A stretch of DNA of 64,000 nucleotides, taken from the NCBI GenBank assembly GCA_035249905.1, contig DATFFT010000004.1, positions 1 to 64,000 on the forward strand, given 5' to 3'. This document shows positions 31,573 to 39,294 of the stretch, piece after piece. The notes under the pieces are model-generated. The model saw nothing but the letters and a program-made list of their open reading frames with translations, ran no database searches and had not been told where the DNA came from. A program made the translations under genes and the position numbers. The stretch's first letter is position 1, and each line of letters starts with the position of its first letter. The stretch is from JAOUEA01 sp035249905. Lineage in GTDB: Bacteria > Actinomycetota > UBA4738 > HRBIN12.

Positions 31573-31929
31573 ATGAACCTGAACAGCGTCTTGATCGGCT
31601 CGGAGGAGCCGAAGCGGCTGGCCGAGTACTACACGAAGCTGTTCGGCGAGCCCGGCTGGGATATGGACGGCTACGTCGGGTGGCAGGTGGGGTCTGGAGG
31701 GTTGACCGTCGGACCGCACGACCAGGTGCACGGCAAGAACGCCGAGCCGGGCCGGGTGATCTGGAACATCGAGACGACCGACGTCAAGGGAGAGTTCGAC
31801 CGTCTGGTGGCGGCCGGGGCGATCGTGGTGCGTGAGCCGTACGACCCGGGCGAGGGGAGCGAGTACTCGATCTGCACGTTCGCCGATCCGGACGACAACT
31901 ACTTCCAGCTCGTCAGCCCGATGGAGTGA
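31573..31929 (+). CDS. VOC-family protein (glyoxalase/bleomycin-resistance fold)
   Basis: 118 residues. NLNSVLIGSEEPKRLAEYYTKLFG is the first beta-alpha unit, VIWNIETTDVKGEFDRLVAAGAIVVREPYDPG the second, and FADPDDNYFQLVSP the metal-ligand end (Glu of the usual E replaced in context by Q). Single-module VOC proteins dimerise to make the active site. GGAGGGGAGG is a strong ribosome site. Function unknown. It precedes the NUDIX gene. Confidence 0.82.
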   Translation: MNLNSVLIGSEEPKRLAEYYTKLFGEPGWDMDGYVGWQVGSGGLTVGPHDQVHGKNAEPGRVIWNIETTDVKGEFDRLVAAGAIVVREPYDPGEGSEYSICTFADPDDNYFQLVSPME

Positions 31930-31965
31930 GCGGGAACGCCTGCAACGGGGCCGGGGGAAGCACCC

Positions 31966-32451
31966 ATGCCCAAGCGCAGCGCAGGACTCCTGCTGTATCG
32001 GCGGCGAGGCGGCGGCATCGAGGTGCTGCTGGTGCATCCCGGTGGCCCCTATTGGGCGAAGAGGGACGACGGCGCGTGGTCGGTGCCCAAGGGCGAGTAC
32101 GCCGGCGACGAGGAGCCGTTCGAGGTGGCGATGCGCGAGTTCCGAGAGGAGCTCGGGACCGCGCCGCCCGAGATGGACACGGCCTTCTACCTGGGTGAGC
32201 GACGGCAGCCGAGCGGGAAGGTCGTGAACGTGTGGGCGGTCGAGGGCGACCTCGACGTCACGAACGTCGAGAGCAACTCGTTCGAGATGGAATGGCCGCC
32301 TCGGTCCGGCAGGACCGCCGAGTTCCCGGAGGTCGACCGCGCCGGCTGGTTCGACCCCGACGACGCCCGGCGGAAGCTGCTGCGCGGTCAGGTCCCGTTC
32401 ATCGACCTGCTGATCGCCTCGCTGTCGGAGGCGGACCCTTCCTCGTCGTGA
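31966..32451 (+). CDS. NUDIX hydrolase
   Basis: 161 residues. The Nudix box is GEYAGDEEPFEVAMREFREELG, matching Gx5Ex7REUxEExGU with all catalytic acids. The N-terminus RSAGLLLYRRRGGGIEVLLVHPGGPYW and the WSVPKGE lead-in are those of a subgroup that includes MutT-like and diadenosine-polyphosphate hydrolases. Substrate unknown. The gene's 3' end overlaps by 53 bases the end of the convergent TetR gene. Confidence 0.9.
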   Translation: MPKRSAGLLLYRRRGGGIEVLLVHPGGPYWAKRDDGAWSVPKGEYAGDEEPFEVAMREFREELGTAPPEMDTAFYLGERRQPSGKVVNVWAVEGDLDVTNVESNSFEMEWPPRSGRTAEFPEVDRAGWFDPDDARRKLLRGQVPFIDLLIASLSEADPSSS

Positions 32452-33013
32452 TCGGGCGGGCGGCCTCGCCGAACGCCCGGACGCCCTGCTCCCACGTAGC
32501 GTCGAGATCCGCATCGGGAGGGAAACGGCCGTCGAGCTCCAGGATCGACATGCCATGGGCGAACGCCCAGACCGCGCGCGCCCGAGGTTCGCTGCCCGCC
32601 GCCGTGACCACGGGTTCGGCGGCCCACGCCTCGAGGCCCTCGGGCAACAGGTCGCGGCGCAGCTCGCCCTCGGTCACGAGCCGGTACAGGTGCGGATGCT
32701 CGAGCGCCCACGCGCGGTAGGCGCGACCGAGCGCGCGCAGCTGCGTCGTCGTAGAGGTCCCGCGGGGCAACGCGTCCATCGCGCCGTGCCCGGCTCCTCC
32801 GAACCCACGGAAGGCCTCGGCGATCAGCAGGGCCGTCAACTCATCCTTGTCGGCGACGTGCTTGTAGAGCGACGGCGCACGTATGCCGACCCGCTCCGCG
32901 AGCGAGCGCATCGTCAGCCCGTCGGGACCTTCCGCCTCGAGGAGGTCGAGGGCGGCCTCGACGAGCTGACGGCGGCGTCCCGACTCCCCGGCCTCGACGC
33001 CGTGGGCCGTCAC
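32399..33013 (-). CDS. TetR-family transcriptional regulator
   Basis: 204 residues. The HTH is RRRQLVEAALDLLEAEGPDGLTMRSLAERVGIRAPSLYKHVADKDELTALLI, the RAPSLYKHVADKDEL variant. The C-terminal part contains YRAWALEHPHLYRLVTEGEL, typical of the TetR_C WHG-like group. A GTG start at 33013 overlaps the SRPBCC stop (GTGA). It is second in the unit and would bind the two perfect palindromes at 33501-33540 upstream of the SRPBCC gene. Confidence 0.9.
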   Translation of the reverse strand: MTAHGVEAGESGRRRQLVEAALDLLEAEGPDGLTMRSLAERVGIRAPSLYKHVADKDELTALLIAEAFRGFGGAGHGAMDALPRGTSTTTQLRALGRAYRAWALEHPHLYRLVTEGELRRDLLPEGLEAWAAEPVVTAAGSEPRARAVWAFAHGMSILELDGRFPPDADLDATWEQGVRAFGEAARPITTRKGPPPTARRSAGR

Positions 33014-33465
33014 ATGCGGCTCCCGATCGCCTCGACCCGTTCGACCAGGGCGGCGTTCACGCGCTCGAACATGGCGACGGTGTCCACCTCGATCGAGCGT
33101 CTGAGGAAGGGCACCAGCAGACCGCGGAAACGCTCTGACTGCACGAACCGCACGCGGCCGGGCGCCTCCTCGTGGATCTCGAACCGATGCTCCCCGTCGA
33201 ACAGCCCCGGCACGAACAGCCGCCCGAGCCACCGCAGCTCGCGTCCCGGTTCGGCCACGAGGACGGTCGGGCGCATCCGGATCGAACGGTCGCCCTTCAG
33301 CTTGAAACGGATGTCGAGCCTCGTGCCCTCCTCGGCGATGCCATCGACGGACACGAAGGCGGGGTTCCACTCCCGGTAGGCCTCGAAGTCGCTGAGCACC
33401 TTCCAGACCTGGTCGGGGGTCGCTTCCACCTGGATCTCGCTCCGGATCTCGTTCCTGGATCTCAT
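33010..33465 (-). CDS. SRPBCC-family (polyketide-cyclase-like) protein
   Basis: 151 residues. NEIRSEIQVEATPDQVWKVLSDFEAYREWNPAFVSVDGIAEEGTRLDIRFKLKG and LRWLGRLFVPGLFDGEHRFEIHEEAPGRVRFVQSERFRGLL form the standard fold. ATG at 33465 is chosen because GAGGAG lies 8 bases upstream; a GTG at 33471 is too close to it. It is the first gene of a two-gene operon with a TetR regulator, an unusual partner since most SRPBCC genes here go with ArsR. Confidence 0.85.
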   Translation of the reverse strand: MRSRNEIRSEIQVEATPDQVWKVLSDFEAYREWNPAFVSVDGIAEEGTRLDIRFKLKGDRSIRMRPTVLVAEPGRELRWLGRLFVPGLFDGEHRFEIHEEAPGRVRFVQSERFRGLLVPFLRRSIEVDTVAMFERVNAALVERVEAIGSRM

Positions 33466-33500
33466 CCCCACCGCTCCTCTCGTTCGTTGACTGCTCGTCA

Positions 33501-33540
33501 GCTAACACGGTTAGCCTCAGGCTAGGCTAACAACGTTAGC
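33501..33540. promoter_or_regulatory. Two perfect GCTAAC-N3-GTTAGC operators
   Basis: GCTAACACGGTTAGC (33501-33515) and GCTAACAACGTTAGC (33526-33540) are perfect 6-base palindromes with 3-base centres, 25 bases apart start to start. They lie between the SRPBCC/TetR unit and the ligase gene on the other strand. Paired sites at this spacing are typical of TetR autoregulation. The ligase may be affected as well. Confidence 0.85.
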
Positions 33541-33575
33541 TCGTCAACCCGAAGCGAACGAGAGACCCTTGCCGC

Positions 33576-35117
33576 ATGCAGCTCGAGGAGATCTGCCGCG
33601 CCTCGGCGGAGGTCGCGGCGACCCGCTCGCGACGGGCGAAGGTCGAGCGGCTCGCCTCGTGCCTCGCCGCGCTCACGCCGACGGAAGTCCCCATCGCCGT
33701 CGCGTATCTCTCGGGAGCGCTCCCGCACGGATCGATCGGCGTGGGCTGGGCGTCGATCAAGGACGTGCCCACGCCGGCCGCACCTCCGGGAACCCTCGAC
33801 ATCGCAGAGGTCGACGCGATCCTGTGCCGTGTGGGCTCTCTCTCGGGCCCGGGCTCCCAGGCCGCCAGGCGCGAGGCGCTCCACGACCTGTTCGAACGGG
33901 CCACCGACCCCGAGCAGCGGTTCCTGCGGGGTCTGCTCACGGGCGAGATCCGGCAGGGCGCGCTCGAGGGTGTGATGGTCGACTCCGTCGCCAAGGGGGC
34001 GGCAGTGCCGATCCGAGAGGTCCGCCGTGCGGCGATGCTGGCCGGCGATCTCGGGAAGGTGGCCGCCGCCGCGATCGAGGGTGGCAGGGAAGCCCTGTCA
34101 CGCTTCCGGCTCTCGCCGATGACCCCCGTGCAACCGATGCTTGCCCAGACGGCGGACGATGTGCCGGCGGCGTTCGAACGCATCAGCCCCGCTGCCGTCG
34201 AGTGGAAGCTCGACGGCGTCCGCATCCAGATCCATCGGCTCGGGGACGAGATCCGCGTCTTCACCCGGAACCTCGCCGACGTGACGCCGCGCGTGCCCGA
34301 GATCGTCGAGGCCATCCGCGACGTGCCCCTCACAGCGGTCGTGCTCGACGCCGAGGCGATCGCCCTCCGTGGTGACGGACGACCTCACCCATTCGGAGTG
34401 ACGATGAGCCGCTTCGGAAGCAGGACCCGCGGCGACCTCGAGCACCTTCGCGCCGAGTTGCCGTTGCGAGCGTTCGCGTTCGACGCGCTCCACGTGGACG
34501 GCGAGGATCTGCTCGACCTGCCGGCGTGGGAGCGGTTCGCCGCGGTCGGGGCTCGGCTCCCCGAGACGATCCGCGTGCCCCGGATCGTGACCGACGACGT
34601 CGGGGAAGCCGAGTCCTTCTTCGACGTCGCGCTCGCGCGGGGGCACGAGGGGGTGATGGTCAAGGCGCTCGACGCCGCGTACGAGGCAGGGCGTCGAGGC
34701 GCCGGCTGGCTGAAGGTCAAGCGAGCGCACACCCTCGATCTGGTCGTGCTGGCCGCCGAGTGGGGTCATGGCCGCCGACGAGGATGGCTCAGCAACCTGC
34801 ATCTGGGCGCTCGAGACCCCGCCGACGGCGGGTTCGTGATGCTGGGGAAGACGTTCAAGGGCATGACCGACGAGACGCTGGCGTGGCAGACCGAGCAGCT
34901 GCAGCGCATCGAGACGCACCGCGAGGGCATCACGGTCTCCGTCCGGCCGGAGCTCGTGGTCGAGATCGCGTTCGACGGGGTGCAGCGAAGCTCCCGATAC
35001 CCCGGGGGAGTGGCCCTGCGATTCGCACGGCTGAAGGGCTACCGGCCCGACAAGTCGCCCGGCGACGCCGACACGATCGACACCGTGAGGGCGATCCTTC
35101 AGCGCTCCGAGGGGTGA
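33576..35117 (+). CDS. ligB: ATP-dependent DNA ligase (LigB type)
   Basis: 513 residues, the usual size for actinobacterial LigB. The N-terminal DNA-binding domain covers about 1-185. The nucleotidyltransferase core carries motif I EWKLDGVRIQIH (adenylated Lys), motif III VVLDAEAIAL, motif IIIa FAFDALHVDG, motif IV EGVMVKAL and motif V GWLKVKR; the OB domain follows. No polymerase or phosphoesterase domain is fused, so it is not LigD. It seals nicks with ATP and is non-essential in known relatives. No ribosome site is obvious before the ATG at 33576. Confidence 0.92.
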   Translation: MQLEEICRASAEVAATRSRRAKVERLASCLAALTPTEVPIAVAYLSGALPHGSIGVGWASIKDVPTPAAPPGTLDIAEVDAILCRVGSLSGPGSQAARREALHDLFERATDPEQRFLRGLLTGEIRQGALEGVMVDSVAKGAAVPIREVRRAAMLAGDLGKVAAAAIEGGREALSRFRLSPMTPVQPMLAQTADDVPAAFERISPAAVEWKLDGVRIQIHRLGDEIRVFTRNLADVTPRVPEIVEAIRDVPLTAVVLDAEAIALRGDGRPHPFGVTMSRFGSRTRGDLEHLRAELPLRAFAFDALHVDGEDLLDLPAWERFAAVGARLPETIRVPRIVTDDVGEAESFFDVALARGHEGVMVKALDAAYEAGRRGAGWLKVKRAHTLDLVVLAAEWGHGRRRGWLSNLHLGARDPADGGFVMLGKTFKGMTDETLAWQTEQLQRIETHREGITVSVRPELVVEIAFDGVQRSSRYPGGVALRFARLKGYRPDKSPGDADTIDTVRAILQRSEG

Positions 35118-35129
35118 GGACCCGGCTCC

Positions 35130-35519
35130 TCAGGTCGTGGTCGTCTCCCACAACCCCATCACGTTGCCTTCCGGATCCTCGAAGTAGGCGAATGCACCCA
35201 TGCCGGGGATCTCGGTCCTCGACGTCACCGTCTTGCCGCCGGCGGCTTCGATCTGCTGCAGGGCGCCGCCGATCTCGTCGACGTCGACCGTGATGACGGG
35301 GGCCGGCAGCCGATCGGACCGATCGAACAAGCCGCCGTTGATCGCCCCGGGCTCGGTCGGCAGCTGGGTCTGCTCGTCCACCGGCGTCGTCGTGACGATC
35401 GTGTATCCGGACTCGCCCATCGACATCGTCTGGAGCTGCCAGCCGAAGACCGAGCCGTAGAAGTCCTTGGCTCGTTCGACGTCGTCGGCCGGGATCTCGA
35501 AATGCACCACCTTGCGCAT
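35130..35519 (-). CDS. VOC-family protein
   Basis: 129 residues from the ATG at 35519, with a strong GAAGGAGG ribosome site. RKVVHFEIPADDVERAKDFYGSVFGWQLQTM and VITVDVDEIGGALQQIEAAGGKTVTSRTEIPGMGAFAYFEDPEGNVMGLWE match the VOC subgroup with the EDPEGN.xGLWE ending, in which the last Glu is a likely metal ligand. A 16-residue N-terminal extension is possible but lacks a ribosome site. Function unknown. It is convergent with the ligase gene. Confidence 0.85.
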   Translation of the reverse strand: MRKVVHFEIPADDVERAKDFYGSVFGWQLQTMSMGESGYTIVTTTPVDEQTQLPTEPGAINGGLFDRSDRLPAPVITVDVDEIGGALQQIEAAGGKTVTSRTEIPGMGAFAYFEDPEGNVMGLWETTTT

Positions 35520-35677
35520 CTCCGTTCCTCCTTCCCGAGCATGCGCGACGACCGCGCTGCGCTCCATGTTCGTTGTGTGCTCACCGAAGCGCTACCCCGC
35601 CGTGACTTGAGTGCATTTCCTCGGCGACACACCGTGGCCCGAGACTCCCTCCTTCACCGCTGTACTTCCACCCGGCG

Positions 35678-36280
35678 TCATGCATCGGTGCCTCGGACAT
35701 AGGCGAGGACCCCTTCGAGCGGACGAGGCACCTTGGACGGTTCCAGGGCCTCGACGAGGGCCGGAGCGGATCGGATCTTCCGGCCACGATAGGTGCCGAA
35801 GAAGCGCCGGAGCTGCTCCTCGGCGCTCCGGCCTCGCCACTCGACCTGCCGCTGGAAGGTCCGGAACGAACCGAGCTCTCCCTGCGCCTCGACCACCCGT
35901 TCCACTGCGGCGACGCCGAGGGAACGGATCAGCTCGTCCTCGAGGTCGTCGACGCACACGAAGAAGCCGAGTCGTTCCATGCCGTCGCGCGTCAGGCGGG
36001 AGCCCAGGCCGATCCGTTCGAGCCCGTCCCGGAAGTCCGCCTCCTGCGCAGCGTCACAGAGCCCCGCCAGCCGCACGTCGAGACCCCGAGGGCCGAACGT
36101 CTCCAGGAACCGCGTGATGTTCTTCGAGCCCCCGATCGACACGATCGACACCCCTTCGGCCTCGAGGTTCTGTCCTCGACGCTCGGCGAGCGCCTCGATC
36201 GCGCGCTGGTCACTGATCCCTTCGACGAGCGCGGCCGCGACGGTGGAACGCACGCTCACCTCGCCCGACGTCACGCCCAT
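35678..36280 (-). CDS. Stand-alone TOPRIM-domain protein (OLD-nuclease-like)
   Basis: 200 residues. TVAAALVEGISDQRAIEALAERRG supplies the TOPRIM Glu, VSIVSIGGSKNITRFLETFG follows, and VRLAGLCDAAQEADFRDGL gives the acidic D..D cluster. This is the C-terminal nuclease half of OLD-family proteins without the ABC-ATPase half. The remainder (FFVCVDDLEDELIRSLGVAAVERVVEAQGEL and RRFFGTYRGRKIRSAPALVEAL) is helical. It could be a nuclease or nucleic-acid-remodelling factor. No ATPase or UvrD-like partner (as in Gabija) is next to it. Confidence 0.75.
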   Translation of the reverse strand: MGVTSGEVSVRSTVAAALVEGISDQRAIEALAERRGQNLEAEGVSIVSIGGSKNITRFLETFGPRGLDVRLAGLCDAAQEADFRDGLERIGLGSRLTRDGMERLGFFVCVDDLEDELIRSLGVAAVERVVEAQGELGSFRTFQRQVEWRGRSAEEQLRRFFGTYRGRKIRSAPALVEALEPSKVPRPLEGVLAYVRGTDA

Positions 36281-36333
36281 CTCGCCACCGTACCGGCGGT
36301 CCGGGCGTTCGGTCCGTCGAGGGCGCCCGTCGG

Positions 36334-37119
36334 TCAGACGCGGCGGCGGTAACGAGCGATCGCCAGCGGCGCGAACACCGCGACGATCGCGGCCAGCCAG
36401 ATCAACGATTCGATCACCGGGCGAGCGACCGGACCGCCGAGCATCAGGCCTCGCGCGGCATCGATCGCCGCGGTGACCGGGTTCGCGTTGGCGATGGGCT
36501 GCAGCCACCCGGGCATGGTCTCGACGGGCACGAACGCAGAGCTCGCGAACGTGAGCGGCAGGATGATCATGAAGCCCCACGTGTTCACCGACTCCGTGCT
36601 ACGAGCCGTGATGCCGATGAACGCCATCGGCCAGCACATCGAGAGCCCGAACGCCGTGACCAGCGCGAGCGCTCCCACCGCGCCGGCAGCACCGCCACCG
36701 AACCGGAACCCGAGCAACACCGCGAAGCCGGTGATGATCAGGACGCTCCAGATGATGCGCACGCCGTCGGCGAGGATGCGTCCGCCGATCACCGAGGATC
36801 GAGCCATCGGCAACGAGCGGAAGCGGTCGATCACCCCTCGCTGGAAGTCGGTGTTCAGCGCGAGCGCCGTCGTGAACGGCAAGAAGGCCACGGACTGCAC
36901 GAGGATGCCGGGCAGCGCGAACTGCAGGTATTCCTTGCTCGACCCCGCGATCGCCCCGCCGAACACATAGACGAACAGCACGAGGAACATCAACGGCTGG
37001 ATCGACATCTCCACGAGCTGTTCCGGCGTGGCCTTGATGTGCAGCAGGTTCCGACGGGCGATCGTCAGCGTGTTGCTGACCACGTTGCCATGCCCGACAT
37101 CGACGCTCGCGGTGCTCAT
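36334..37119 (-). CDS. ABC-2-type permease, DrrB-like
   Basis: 261 residues with six membrane helices, including LMFLVLFVYVFGGAIAG, FALPGILVQSVAFLPFTTALAL, VLIITGFAVLLGFRFGGG, LVTAFGLSMCWPMAFIGI, IILPLTFASSAFVPVETMPGWL and LIWLAAIVAVFAPLAI. The segment SSAFVPVETMPGWLQPIANANPVT is a signature of drug-export permeases of the DrrB/daunorubicin group. The ATG overlaps the ATPase stop (ATGA). Likely exports a hydrophobic compound. Confidence 0.9.
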   Translation of the reverse strand: MSTASVDVGHGNVVSNTLTIARRNLLHIKATPEQLVEMSIQPLMFLVLFVYVFGGAIAGSSKEYLQFALPGILVQSVAFLPFTTALALNTDFQRGVIDRFRSLPMARSSVIGGRILADGVRIIWSVLIITGFAVLLGFRFGGGAAGAVGALALVTAFGLSMCWPMAFIGITARSTESVNTWGFMIILPLTFASSAFVPVETMPGWLQPIANANPVTAAIDAARGLMLGGPVARPVIESLIWLAAIVAVFAPLAIARYRRRV

Positions 37120-38111
37120 GCCGTTCTCCTCTCAGCGCTCTCTTCCACGCCGGCCTGGTCATCGAGCTCGTCGCCGTCGGCGACGTGCCCCGTCACGGCC
37201 AGGAAGACCTCGTCGAGGCTCGGCCGGCGAAGCGACAGATCGTCGACCGCGATGTCGGCCTCGTCGAGGCGACGGAACGCCTGGCCGATCGCCGAGCGAT
37301 CGTCGATGCGGACCATCACCAGCTGCCCGTCGTTGTAGACGCCGTCGCCCTCTCGGTCGAAGCTCGAGAGGATGCCTTCGACCGCGGGCAGATCGGCCTG
37401 GTCGGCCGGCTGGGCCTGCAGGACGAGCCCGCCGACCCTGGTCTTCAGCTGCTGCGGCGTGCCGGCGGCGATCACGCGGCCGTGGTCGATCACGACGATC
37501 TCGTCGGCGAGGCGGTCGGCTTCCTCGAGGTACTGGGTGGTGAGGAGCACGGTCGTGCCGTCGGCGACGAGCGAGCGGATCATGGCCCACAGCTCCAACC
37601 GGCTGCGTGGGTCGAGGCCGGTGGTCGGTTCATCGAGGTACAGGTAGCGGGGCCGACCGACGAGGCTCGCCGCCAGATCGAGCCGCCGACGCATGCCACC
37701 CGAGTACGTCTTGACCAGCTTCGTCGCCGCGTCGGCCAGATCGAACGCCTCGAGCAACTCGGTCGCGCGCCGACGCGCCTCGCGGGGCCGCACCCCGAGC
37801 AACCGTCCGAGCATGAACAGGTTCTCGTTGCCGGACAGGAGCTCGTCGACCGCCGCGTACTGTCCGGTCAGTCCGATCAATGCGCGCACCTTCTCGGGGT
37901 TGCGCGCGACGTCGTACCCGCCGACCGCCGCTCGCCCCTCGTCGGGACGCAGCAGCGTGGACAACACGCGGATCGCCGTGGTCTTGCCGGCGCCGTTGGG
38001 CCCCAGCAGCCCGAACACGGTGCCCTCTCGGGCCACCATGTCGATGCCGCCGAGCGCTCGGGTGGTGCCGAAGCTCTTCGCGAGCCCTTCCGTCTCGATC
38101 GCAGATGTCAC
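37116..38111 (-). CDS. ABC transporter ATP-binding protein, DrrA-like
   Basis: About 331 residues. Walker A GLLGPNGAGKTTAIRVLSTLL, signature YSGGMRRRLDLAASLVG, Walker B LYLDEPTTGLDPRSR and switch His replaced by Gln in LLTTQYLEEADRLAD, as normal in DrrA proteins. The C-terminal ~110 residues (RVGGLVLQAQPADQAD... SLRRPSLDEVFLAVTG) match the DrrA C-terminal domain. GTG at 38111 has GGGGGAG just upstream. It is divergent from a WYL regulator, which may control it. Confidence 0.92.
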   Translation of the reverse strand: MTSAIETEGLAKSFGTTRALGGIDMVAREGTVFGLLGPNGAGKTTAIRVLSTLLRPDEGRAAVGGYDVARNPEKVRALIGLTGQYAAVDELLSGNENLFMLGRLLGVRPREARRRATELLEAFDLADAATKLVKTYSGGMRRRLDLAASLVGRPRYLYLDEPTTGLDPRSRLELWAMIRSLVADGTTVLLTTQYLEEADRLADEIVVIDHGRVIAAGTPQQLKTRVGGLVLQAQPADQADLPAVEGILSSFDREGDGVYNDGQLVMVRIDDRSAIGQAFRRLDEADIAVDDLSLRRPSLDEVFLAVTGHVADGDELDDQAGVEESAERRTA

Positions 38112-38221
38112 TCGATCTCCCCCTTCTTCGATGCGGAACGGGAACGAACCGCGGTGCATGAACGATCATGCTGCGGTGAAGTGGTCACCCTCTGGCCAGT
38201 TTCTGTGAGAACCTCGAACCC

Positions 38222-39187
38222 GTGCGTGCGGATCGTCTCGTCGCGGCCTTGCTCGTCCTGCAGGCGCGGGGGCGGGTCACCGCGGGCGAGCTCGCCGAGG
38301 AGCTCGAGATCTCCGAGCGCACGGCCCGCCGCGACCTCGAGGCGCTCGCGATGGCCGGTATCCCCGTCTATTCCCAAGCAGGACGGGGCGGCGGATGGTC
38401 GCTCGTCGGAGGCGCCCGAACCGATCTCAGCGGGTTGACGGCCGCCGAGGCGCGGACCTTGTTCCTCGTGGCCGGACCGTCGGCAGCGGCGACCCCACCG
38501 GTCAAGGCGGCCCTTCGCAAGCTCGTCAGCGCCCTTCCCGAGCCGTTGCGTGCCGAGGCGGAATCGGCGGCCTCCGCCATCGTGCTCGACCCGGACAGAT
38601 GGGACCGGGCGAGCCGGCCCGAGCCCGAACACCTCGACGTGCTGCAGCGCGCGGTCGTCGATTCGGTGCAGGTGCGGTTGCGCTACGCGGGCCGTGATCG
38701 CCCCGAGACCGAGCGGCTGGTGCATCCGCTGGGCCTCGTGGCCAAGGCGTCGGTCTGGTACCTGGTCGCCGACACCGATGCCGGCCTGCGCACGTTCCGC
38801 CTCAGCCGCGTGCGCGGCGTCGAGGTCACCGACGAACCCGCCGAGCGCCCCGAGGGCTTCGACCTCGCCGAGACGTGGAAGACGATCGTGGACCGCATCG
38901 ACGAACGGCGCGAGTGGTTCGAGGCCTCCGCGCTCGTCGACCCCGCGGCCGTCCGGTGGCTGCGAGCCTCGTTCGGCAACCGCTGCACGGTGGGGAAGGC
39001 TGGCCGCGACGGACGGGTCGGATGCGAGCTCAGGAGTTGGTCTGCGCACACGCTCGCGTCGGAGCTGGCGTCGTTCGGCGCCCGGGTCGAGGTCGTGTCG
39101 CCCGACGAGGTGCGCGACGAGCTCGCAAGCCTGGGAGCTGCGTTGATCGACCGCTACGGCCATCCCGCAGCGGCGCCTCACCCATAG
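38222..39187 (+). CDS. WYL-domain transcriptional regulator (YafY type)
   Basis: 321 residues from GTG at 38222. The N-terminal HTH_11 is RADRLVAALLVLQARGRVTAGELAEELEISERTARRDLEALAMAGIPVYSQAGRGGGWSL. The WYL domain includes VRLRYAGRDRPETERLVHPLGLVAKASVWYLVADTDAGLRTFRLSRVRGVEV, where the family tripeptide reads WYL. A C-terminal WCX-like region follows. It is divergent from the DrrAB-type exporter, 110 bases away, a usual regulator/exporter arrangement. WYL domains bind nucleic acids or small ligands. Confidence 0.92.
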   Translation: MRADRLVAALLVLQARGRVTAGELAEELEISERTARRDLEALAMAGIPVYSQAGRGGGWSLVGGARTDLSGLTAAEARTLFLVAGPSAAATPPVKAALRKLVSALPEPLRAEAESAASAIVLDPDRWDRASRPEPEHLDVLQRAVVDSVQVRLRYAGRDRPETERLVHPLGLVAKASVWYLVADTDAGLRTFRLSRVRGVEVTDEPAERPEGFDLAETWKTIVDRIDERREWFEASALVDPAAVRWLRASFGNRCTVGKAGRDGRVGCELRSWSAHTLASELASFGARVEVVSPDEVRDELASLGAALIDRYGHPAAAPHP

Positions 39188-39294
39188 CCCGTCGCCCCGT
39201 CGCGCACGTCGTGCTCCATCCATCACCCACCAACGACCGACCTGGACCGCGGAACTCATCGCCGAACGCTGCGAAAGGGCGCCATGATGTCTGC

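Noticed and set aside
35520..35677. Possible small gene in the 158-base gap before the TOPRIM gene
   Set aside because: Frames here have no ribosome site and no family likeness; I see nothing in this gap.
38875..39294. Extension of the FtsX-like permease frame upstream into the WYL gene
   Set aside because: This stretch is the WYL regulator in another frame; the permease starts at 39295.
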